Shown here: positions 58,624 to 64,000 of the stretch, one piece after another
Position numbering within the stretch: position 1 is the stretch's first letter
Layout of the letters: the number at the start of each line of letters is the position of its first letter
Origin: Thermomicrobium sp. CFH 73360
Lineage (GTDB): Bacteria; Chloroflexota; Chloroflexia; Thermomicrobiales; Thermomicrobiaceae
NCBI RefSeq assembly: GCF_023806465.1
Contig: NZ_JAMSLS010000002.1
Coordinates: forward strand, 186,001 to 250,000
DNA length: 64,000 nucleotides
Direction of reading: 5' to 3'
Translations under genes and position numbers: made by a program
Notes under the pieces: model-generated
Databases searched by the model: none
Told to the model about the DNA's origin: nothing
The model's input: the letters and a program-made list of their open reading frames with translations, nothing else

Positions 58624-59913
58624 TCAGGAGCCGACACGGCGTGCTGTGTAGTAGCGTGGCCCGTAGTAATCGCCCCAGAGGTCGCTGATCGTCACACCGG
58701 TGGCATAGTTCTCGGCATGGATGAAGCGGCCGTTCCCGATGTAGATGCCGACGTGGGAGAGTCCCCACTTGTACGTGTTCTGGAAGAACACCAAGTCACC
58801 CGGTTGCAGATGGTCAGGATCAACGTAGACACCGCTTACAGCCTGCGCCTCGAGACTACGCGGGAAGCCACCACCAAGCACCTGGTTCACCACAAAGTAG
58901 ACGAAGCCGGAGCAGTCAAAGCCAGCTGGAGTTGTACCGCCCCAGACGTACGGCCGACCGAGGTACTGCATCGCCGTCGCGACGACTTGCTCACCCACGC
59001 TGCTGGTTGGTGGCGGCGTCGGCGCTGCATCAGCACTGGTTTGTGCGGGAACCGCAGCAGGTACGCTGGCCTCACGATCGGTGGGCGCGAGGTAGCCCCC
59101 ATGCACCCAACCCTGGAGTCCACGGTAGTCGACTTGCCACCAGGTAATTCCCTGGCCGTCGGTCTGTGGGCCGCCGATAACCCGCATCACTGTCCCTTCG
59201 GGCGCGACGGCCGCGATCGGCTGATCGTACCCCGCTCCATGTCGCACGTTCACACCCTGACCGTCGGTGTTCACCACTTCCACATTTCCACCGACACGAA
59301 TCGCCGGTGAATTCGAGATCGGCTGGACCTGTGCGACAGCTCCCGCGGCTCCAGAGTCCGCGTCTCCCGCGACGACCACAAGATAGGCTGCCGCCGCGAA
59401 CCCATCCTGTCCCTCGTACCGAATGGGAATCCACTCAGTCCCGGAACTATCACGCACTGGAGCGCCGGTCGCCACGGGCCGCGCACCTTCGGGCATGATG
59501 GCAAGCACCGCTCCATCCGCCCGCGCCTCTGCTCGGAGCCGCAACCCATAGCCGCCCGTGCCACTGACCTCGAGCGTATCGCCCGCTGTTGCCACCGCGC
59601 GAGCGAGGTAGTCTGCGAGTACCCATCCATCCAGACTACCTGCCTGCACCCGGTACCATTGCGAACCGTCTGCAGCTGACTGTGGTCCCTCCAATACCAG
59701 AACCCGCGCCCCTTCGGGCAGCCCCCCAATGCGTACTGCACTGAGACCCGGGCCGGAACGCACGTTCACTCCGTCACCGTTCGTCCCAGCTACTTGGCCG
59801 AGCGCACCGATGACAAGATCGTTTGCCGCGAGGACTGGGGAAAGCGTGACGAGTGCAACAAGAAACGCGAGAAGCGAGGCGATCCACCATGACGGGAGTC
59901 GTCTCTTCCCCAA
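58624..59913 (-). CDS. secreted NlpC/P60 peptidoglycan endopeptidase with SH3b domains
   Basis: 429 residues from the TTG at 59913, five bases after AAGGGGAG; this places a signal peptide (about 1-30, 'PSWWIASLLAFLVALVTLSP') right at the N-terminus, while upstream in-frame starts do not. Three SH3b wall-binding domains follow, with 'GVNVRSGPGLSAVRIGGLPEG' and 'GVNVRHGAGYDQPIAAVAPEG' marking the first and third. A Pro/Ala linker leads to the NlpC/P60 domain: Cys in 'FDCSGFVYF', His in 'LSHVGIYIG', and 'FIHAEN'. It cuts peptide stems in the cell wall. Confidence 0.93.
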   Translation of the reverse strand: MGKRRLPSWWIASLLAFLVALVTLSPVLAANDLVIGALGQVAGTNGDGVNVRSGPGLSAVRIGGLPEGARVLVLEGPQSAADGSQWYRVQAGSLDGWVLADYLARAVATAGDTLEVSGTGGYGLRLRAEARADGAVLAIMPEGARPVATGAPVRDSSGTEWIPIRYEGQDGFAAAAYLVVVAGDADSGAAGAVAQVQPISNSPAIRVGGNVEVVNTDGQGVNVRHGAGYDQPIAAVAPEGTVMRVIGGPQTDGQGITWWQVDYRGLQGWVHGGYLAPTDREASVPAAVPAQTSADAAPTPPPTSSVGEQVVATAMQYLGRPYVWGGTTPAGFDCSGFVYFVVNQVLGGGFPRSLEAQAVSGVYVDPDHLQPGDLVFFQNTYKWGLSHVGIYIGNGRFIHAENYATGVTISDLWGDYYGPRYYTARRVGS

Positions 59914-60053
59914 CCGAGCTCCCCTTCCCAGACGCTCGTCGAGATCCGTCGCGCCCCGGGCCACTGACCAGACGCTTCGCAGGTGAGCGCTACCGCGCTT
60001 CCCTACGATCCCCCGTACGGACGGGATCCCGCCGTCCCCGTCCGGTCGCCCGC

Positions 60054-60082
60054 AGACTACCACGCCTCGTCACAGCTGTCAA
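60054..60082 (-). promoter_or_regulatory. candidate promoter of the NlpC/P60 gene
   Basis: Minus strand: TTGACA (60077-60082), 17 bases, TAGTCT (60054-60059). It leaves a leader of about 130 bases with a GC-rich inverted repeat near 60010-60035. Confidence 0.5.
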
Positions 60083-60132
60083 GATGAGAAATGGGAGATT
60101 CGTCCAGCTTCGGCAGGGAAAAATGCGTGATT

Positions 60133-60921
60133 TCAGGCCCGCGCATGATTTTCACCAGCTCGGACGTGCCGCACCGGCACACCGCGCTCGGCCAAATACT
60201 GTTTCGCTTCCGCGACCGTATAGCGGCCGAAATGGAAGATGGAGGCAGCAAGGACCGCATGTGCCCGGCCGATCGTCAACGCTTGGTAGAGATGCTCGAG
60301 CGTTCCCGCACCTCCGGAGGCGATTACCGGAACTGGAACGGCCTCGACGACGGCGCGCAGGAGCTCCAAGTCATACCCACTTTGTGTGCCATCTGTGTCC
60401 ATACTGGTGAGTAAGATTTCACCAGCACCAAGCGCGACCCCGCGCTGTGCCCACTCGATCACGTCGAGCCCAGTCGGACGCCGTCCCCCATGCGTGTAGA
60501 CCTCCCAGCCTCCATCCGGGCGCCGGCGGGCGTCGATCGCCAGAACGACGCACTGGCTTCCAAACCGCTGCGCGCATGTCCGAATGAGCTCGGGGTCCAG
60601 CACTGCAGCCGTATTGACACTCACTTTGTCCGCTCCGGCCCGCAGCAACCGGTACATGTCCTCCGGTGTCCGCACGCCACCTCCGACAGTCAACGGGATG
60701 AAGACCTCCTGCGCCGTCCGCCGGACAACGTCGACCATCGTCTCTCGTCCCTCAGCAGAGGCCGTGATGTCGAGGAACACGAGCTCGTCGGCACCTTCGG
60801 CATCGTACCGGGCAGCGAACTCAACCGGATCTCCCGCATCGCGCAGGTCAAGGAACTGCACACCTTTGACGACGCGTCCCGCTGTGACGTCGAGGCAAGG
60901 AATAATACGCCGCTTCAGCAT
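60133..60921 (-). CDS. hisF: imidazole glycerol phosphate synthase, cyclase subunit
   Basis: 262 residues. A TIM barrel that, with HisH, converts PRFAR to imidazole glycerol phosphate and AICAR. The N-terminus '[20 protein letters not shown]' carries the first catalytic Asp; '[17 protein letters not shown]' carries the second; '[12 protein letters not shown]' and '[12 protein letters not shown]' bind phosphate. Its ATG shares one base with the stop of the coiled-coil gene (TGATG), so translation is coupled. Confidence 0.97.
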   Translation of the reverse strand: MLKRRIIPCLDVTAGRVVKGVQFLDLRDAGDPVEFAARYDAEGADELVFLDITASAEGRETMVDVVRRTAQEVFIPLTVGGGVRTPEDMYRLLRAGADKVSVNTAAVLDPELIRTCAQRFGSQCVVLAIDARRRPDGGWEVYTHGGRRPTGLDVIEWAQRGVALGAGEILLTSMDTDGTQSGYDLELLRAVVEAVPVPVIASGGAGTLEHLYQALTIGRAHAVLAASIFHFGRYTVAEAKQYLAERGVPVRHVRAGENHARA

Positions 60922-62036
60922 CAGCTGGCCGCCCCTTCACCACGTTCGGCCCGTTGTCGTTGCTGAATAAACTGTTCGAGTTCTTGCTGCGCCTGCTCAA
61001 AACGCAAACGTACCCGTTGTTCGAGGAGACGCCACAATTCGGCCCGCAATTGCCGGTCGATCTCGCGCAGTTCCTCGAGTGCAACATCGATGAGGTCGAT
61101 CCGATAACGGAGTTCGCGATCGACTGCCGCCAGGCGCTCGAACTCCTCGGTCACCCGTTGCGCTCGCTGGTCACCGACAGCGGCCAGATCGCGCAGTGCC
61201 TGGTCGAACTGCTGCCGGAGCTCATCGACCCGTTCCAAGAGCAGCTCGTCCCGTTCGGTGCTATGACTGCGCACGCGCTCAATCTCAGAACCAAGCCGCT
61301 GCCCAACGGCTCGGAGTTCCTCGAGCTGCGAAGAAAGCGCCACCAATTCCTCCCGCAGGCGCTCGACTTCCTCCTCGAGTCGCGTATCGTGCGCAGCGCC
61401 TTCTTTTAGTTGCACCTGCAGGGTCTCGATGACCTGCATCGCCTCGGCAACACGTCGTCGCACGTCCTGCTCCACGATCCGGATCGCATCGTGAAGACGC
61501 GTGACTTCACGCCCCAGCCGCTCGACCTCGGTTGTGACCGCCTCAAGACCTCCACGCAGTGACTGGTCAGTGGCCGAGAGTCGCTCGATGTGCGCAGCGA
61601 GGTGCTCGATGAGGACGCGCAGCTCGTCGTAACGCCGCGAATCTTGGCCGGTATCTTCACGTTGGCGTCTGACAGCCTCCAGGAGTTCTGTGACCTGGGC
61701 CTGGAGTGTGCGAAGGGGACGGGCAAGGTCGTCGACGCGCAAGGACAGCTCGGTCAACTGTTGGCGGAAACGCGCTTCTTCGAGCTGCCGAGCTTGCTGG
61801 GCCTGCTGTGCCTCATGACGGTGTTGCTCGAGCGCTTGCCGTTGCTCAGCCCAGTCTGCTTCCGCAGCCTTGAGCTCTTCTTCTAAGCGCAGCAGTCGGG
61901 CGGCCAGCTCGCGGACCCGATGACGCAGCTCGTCAAGCTGGCTCTGCATGGCCTGTTGCCGCGCCTCCTCACGACGCCGCCGCTCTTCTTCCCGCGCTTG
62001 TTGGATGAAGTCCGGATTGTCGGGGCGCCGCTCCAT
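60921..62036 (-). CDS. long coiled-coil protein inside the his operon
   Basis: 371 residues from the ATG at 62036, with GGGGGAG upstream inside hisA. Nearly the whole chain (about 10-365) is Glu, Arg, Gln, Leu and Ala rich with heptad spacing, e.g. '[21 protein letters not shown]' and '[19 protein letters not shown]'. There is no signal peptide, membrane helix or Cys, so it is a cytoplasmic filament-like or scaffold protein. It lies between hisA and hisF, one or two bases from each. I know of no such component in histidine synthesis; it may be an unrelated passenger. Confidence 0.85.
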   Translation of the reverse strand: MERRPDNPDFIQQAREEERRRREEARQQAMQSQLDELRHRVRELAARLLRLEEELKAAEADWAEQRQALEQHRHEAQQAQQARQLEEARFRQQLTELSLRVDDLARPLRTLQAQVTELLEAVRRQREDTGQDSRRYDELRVLIEHLAAHIERLSATDQSLRGGLEAVTTEVERLGREVTRLHDAIRIVEQDVRRRVAEAMQVIETLQVQLKEGAAHDTRLEEEVERLREELVALSSQLEELRAVGQRLGSEIERVRSHSTERDELLLERVDELRQQFDQALRDLAAVGDQRAQRVTEEFERLAAVDRELRYRIDLIDVALEELREIDRQLRAELWRLLEQRVRLRFEQAQQELEQFIQQRQRAERGEGAAS

Positions 62037-62037
62037 G

Positions 62038-62772
62038 TCACACTGCTCCCCCGGCGACAATCCAATCGTCCGGCCGCTCACACCGCAGGCGTCCCTCGTA
62101 GAGAGCCCGCCCGACCACGACTGCTTCCACACCGCGAACTTGAGCGAGCGCCTCAAGATCTGCTCGACTACTAACCCCACCGGAGGCAATCACTGCGACT
62201 CCGAGGCTCGCCAGTTGAGCCATCAACTCAAGGTTTGGGCGTGTCAGCATGCCGTCACGGGCGACATCTGTCGCGAGGATGCGCCGCACACCAAACTGCA
62301 CCAGGCGCCCGACGAGATCGACCGCGCGCACTGGTTGCAGTGTCTCCCATCCATGCGTCGCCACCCATCCATCGCGCGAATCGACGGAGACCACGAGGCG
62401 CTCGGCCCCGAAGACCCGTACTGCTTCTGCCACGAACTCCGGCTGCTCGACCGCTGCCGTCCCAATCACCACTCGTGCAACGCCGGTCATGAGGAGACGC
62501 TCGATCGTCTCCAGCGAACGGACGCCTCCCCCAACCTGCACCAAGAGCTCCGGAGCAGCTCGAACCACCTGCTCAACGAGCCCAACCTGGAGCGGCTGCC
62601 CAACACGCGCTCCGTCAAGATCCACAACATGCAGCCAGCGCGCGCCGCACTCCGCCCACAGGCGGGCGACACGCAAAGGATCGTCGCTATAGACCGTCTC
62701 TCGGGAGAAATCTCCCTGGACAAGCCGGACACACCGCCCGCCCCGGAGATCAATCGCTGGGATGACGATCAC
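62038..62772 (-). CDS. hisA: ProFAR isomerase
   Basis: 244 residues, a TIM barrel opening the sugar ring of ProFAR to give PRFAR, the HisF substrate. 'IVIPAIDLRGGRCVRLVQGDF' holds the first catalytic Asp, 'LVQVGGGVRSLETIERLL' the phosphate loop, and 'ILATDVARDGMLTRPNLELM' the second Asp. A second 'VIASGGVSSRADLEAL' phosphate loop follows. PriA-type bifunctionality with tryptophan synthesis cannot be excluded. It overlaps hisH by four bases. Confidence 0.95.
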   Translation of the reverse strand: MIVIPAIDLRGGRCVRLVQGDFSRETVYSDDPLRVARLWAECGARWLHVVDLDGARVGQPLQVGLVEQVVRAAPELLVQVGGGVRSLETIERLLMTGVARVVIGTAAVEQPEFVAEAVRVFGAERLVVSVDSRDGWVATHGWETLQPVRAVDLVGRLVQFGVRRILATDVARDGMLTRPNLELMAQLASLGVAVIASGGVSSRADLEALAQVRGVEAVVVGRALYEGRLRCERPDDWIVAGGAV

Positions 62773-63413
62773 GTGCTCGCCTCCATCGCGGCATTGTGCT
62801 GCGCGCGCTCAACGATCCGCACGAAGTTCGCGAGCAGCTGTAGTCCCCAGCTTCCACTCTTCTCGGGATGGAACTGCGTCGCCATGACATTGTCACGAGC
62901 CAGTACACTCGCGAAGCGGACGCCGTAGTCAGTTTCGCCAAGCACCCATGTCGGATCTTGCGGCTCAGCGTAGAAGGAGTGAACGAAATAAAAGTCTGTT
63001 CCGTTCGGAATTCCTGCAAAAAGCGGGTGGGGACGATGCAGCCAGACCTCGTTCCAACCCATGTGAGGAACCGTAACGTCACTGGGCAGCTGGCGAACAA
63101 TGCCCGGAACGACCCCGAGGCAGCGGTGCTCGCCCCCCTCGTAACTCACTTCGAGCAAGACCTGGAGACCCATACAAATCCCCAGAAACGGAATCCTGCG
63201 CTGAATCGCGCTCAGCAACGCCGGCACGAGCCCGAGTGCCTGAAGCTGCCGCATCGTGTCGGCAGCAGCGCCAACACCGGGCACAATGACCCCGTCAGCC
63301 TGCTCGAGAAGCACCGGATTGTGGCTGACGACGACCGGAGCGCCGATCCGTTTGAGCGCGTTGACCACGCTAGCGAGATTCCCCGCGCCGTAATCGACGA
63401 CGACGATTGCCAT
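62769..63413 (-). CDS. hisH: imidazole glycerol phosphate synthase, glutaminase subunit
   Basis: 214 residues from the ATG at 63413, three bases after GAGGAG. A class I glutamine amidotransferase giving ammonia to HisF: 'IPFLGICMGLQVLLE' has the nucleophilic Cys, 'ATQFHPEKSG' the His and Glu, and 'GAGNLASVVNALKRIG' the N-terminal contact. 'PGVGAAADTM' is the oxyanion strand. The gene starts 22 bases after the deacetylase-family gene stops. Confidence 0.95.
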   Translation of the reverse strand: MAIVVVDYGAGNLASVVNALKRIGAPVVVSHNPVLLEQADGVIVPGVGAAADTMRQLQALGLVPALLSAIQRRIPFLGICMGLQVLLEVSYEGGEHRCLGVVPGIVRQLPSDVTVPHMGWNEVWLHRPHPLFAGIPNGTDFYFVHSFYAEPQDPTWVLGETDYGVRFASVLARDNVMATQFHPEKSGSWGLQLLANFVRIVERAQHNAAMEAST

Positions 63414-63435
63414 GCTGCTCCTCGCGCTCTTGTGT

Positions 63436-64000
63436 TCATGCACGCCCGTCGAGCGCATCCAATGTCACGCCAACGCTCGAGGCGAGCGCACTCAGATTGT
63501 AACCGCCTTCTAAAATGAGCACGAGCCGCCCGCCGCACCACTCCTCGGCCCAGCACCGCACGCGCGACGCCATCGCCGCAAAGCCATGCTCTGTCACCGC
63601 CATCGCCGCCAGCGGGTCGGCGTAATGCGCGTCGTAGCCCGCTGAGACAAGCACGAGCTCAGGTCGGTAGGCCGCGAGCCGCGGCTCGATGTCACGGTCG
63701 AACACCTCAAGATACACACGGTCGTCACTGCGTGGTGGGAGTGGAATATTCAAGGTGTATCCGCGGCCAGGCCCCTCACCAATCTCATCGGCACGGCCTG
63801 TTCCAGGGTAGAGTGGCCACTGGTGGATCGAGACAAAGAAGACCCGATCGGTCCGGTAGAACGCCGCTTGCGTACCATTGCCGTGGTGGACATCCCAGTC
63901 GATGATGGCGATGCGTTGCAGTCCATGTCGCTCAAGTGCGTACTGCGCCGCGATCGCAACGTTGTTGAAGAGGCAGAATCCCATCCCGCGATCTGGTTCA
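63436..64000 (-). CDS. histone deacetylase/AcuC-family hydrolase, C-terminal part
   Basis: The frame is open to the right edge; 187 codons are visible. This zinc amidohydrolase family includes acetoin-utilisation AcuC, acetylpolyamine amidohydrolases and histone deacetylases. Seen are 'GFCLFNNVAIAA', the metal site 'IIDWDVHHGNG' (Asp and His), 'GYDAHYADPLAAM' with the second Asp, and 'LILEGGYNLSAL'. With polyamine genes at 17-18 kb, acetylpolyamine is a possible substrate, but this is only a guess. The N-terminal active-site His pair lies outside the window. Confidence 0.93.
   Translation of the reverse strand, partial: EPDRGMGFCLFNNVAIAAQYALERHGLQRIAIIDWDVHHGNGTQAAFYRTDRVFFVSIHQWPLYPGTGRADEIGEGPGRGYTLNIPLPPRSDDRVYLEVFDRDIEPRLAAYRPELVLVSAGYDAHYADPLAAMAVTEHGFAAMASRVRCWAEEWCGGRLVLILEGGYNLSALASSVGVTLDALDGRA

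Overview
The window reads as a contiguous piece of a GC-rich bacterial chromosome. The gene content fits a thermophilic Chloroflexota of the Thermomicrobia type (Thermomicrobium/Sphaerobacter relatives). That assignment is inference from protein character: secreted proteins carrying the Cys-rich 'FGYPL...VQYFERARFE' repeat, an R3H-domain AAA ATPase beside tmk, a DEDDh exonuclease fused to GIY-YIG, and many GTG/TTG starts. No rRNA, tRNA, insertion sequence, prophage or CRISPR array was found. Almost all of it is ordinary housekeeping sequence in short, tightly overlapping operons.

Layout. 1-6.1 kb: the end of aroA, then a minus-strand run (rfbB, a SpoIIE-type phosphatase, a small P-loop kinase, a solute-binding lipoprotein, a GNAT protein, aroC). 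6.1-17 kb: a 780-base leader and an HD-GYP gene; trmD with a small membrane protein and a LolD-type ATPase; a Tat-exported solute-binding protein; an FtsX-type permease with a membrane fusion protein; an AAA ATPase. 17-34 kb: polyamine genes speH-speE; DNA repair and chromosome genes (ligA, a DEDDh/GIY-YIG fusion, family-4 UDG, ftsK, recR, recO); R3H ATPase-tmk-PII-like receptor; nadK; KDPG aldolase; purine nucleoside phosphorylase. 34-45 kb: pyrimidine synthesis on the minus strand (pyrC-carA-carB, a Ca2+/H+ exchanger gene, pyrE), then maf and an rRNA uracil methyltransferase. 45-53 kb: a hydroxyacid-oxoacid transhydrogenase, a broken lipoprotein gene, then a cobalamin-riboswitch operon. 53-58.6 kb: a second PII-like receptor, recA, an ABC-2 exporter, and a DUF1326/DUF2182 pair. 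58.6-64 kb: an NlpC/P60 hydrolase, hisH-hisA-(coiled coil)-hisF and a histone-deacetylase-family hydrolase running off the edge.

The most interesting system is at 48.0-53.4 kb. A cobalamin riboswitch with its own terminator controls four translationally coupled genes. These encode a secreted alpha/alpha-barrel protein, a membrane-anchored DUF4430 protein, an EcfT permease and a fused EcfA-EcfA' ATPase. The first two resemble the two domains of animal transcobalamin/intrinsic factor, here on separate polypeptides. I infer an ECF-type B12 importer fed by a surface-exposed, split transcobalamin-like receptor; no S component is encoded next to it.

Other points of note: a perfect intrinsic terminator inside the 5' part of the pyrC open frame, behind a near-consensus promoter (probable attenuator); a Bacillus-type SOS box just downstream of the recA promoter; a large coiled-coil protein inserted between hisA and hisF; two PII-like (c-di-AMP receptor family) paralogues; a frameshift in DUF1326 explained by loss of one GA unit; and a 126-base imperfect palindrome between two convergent genes.
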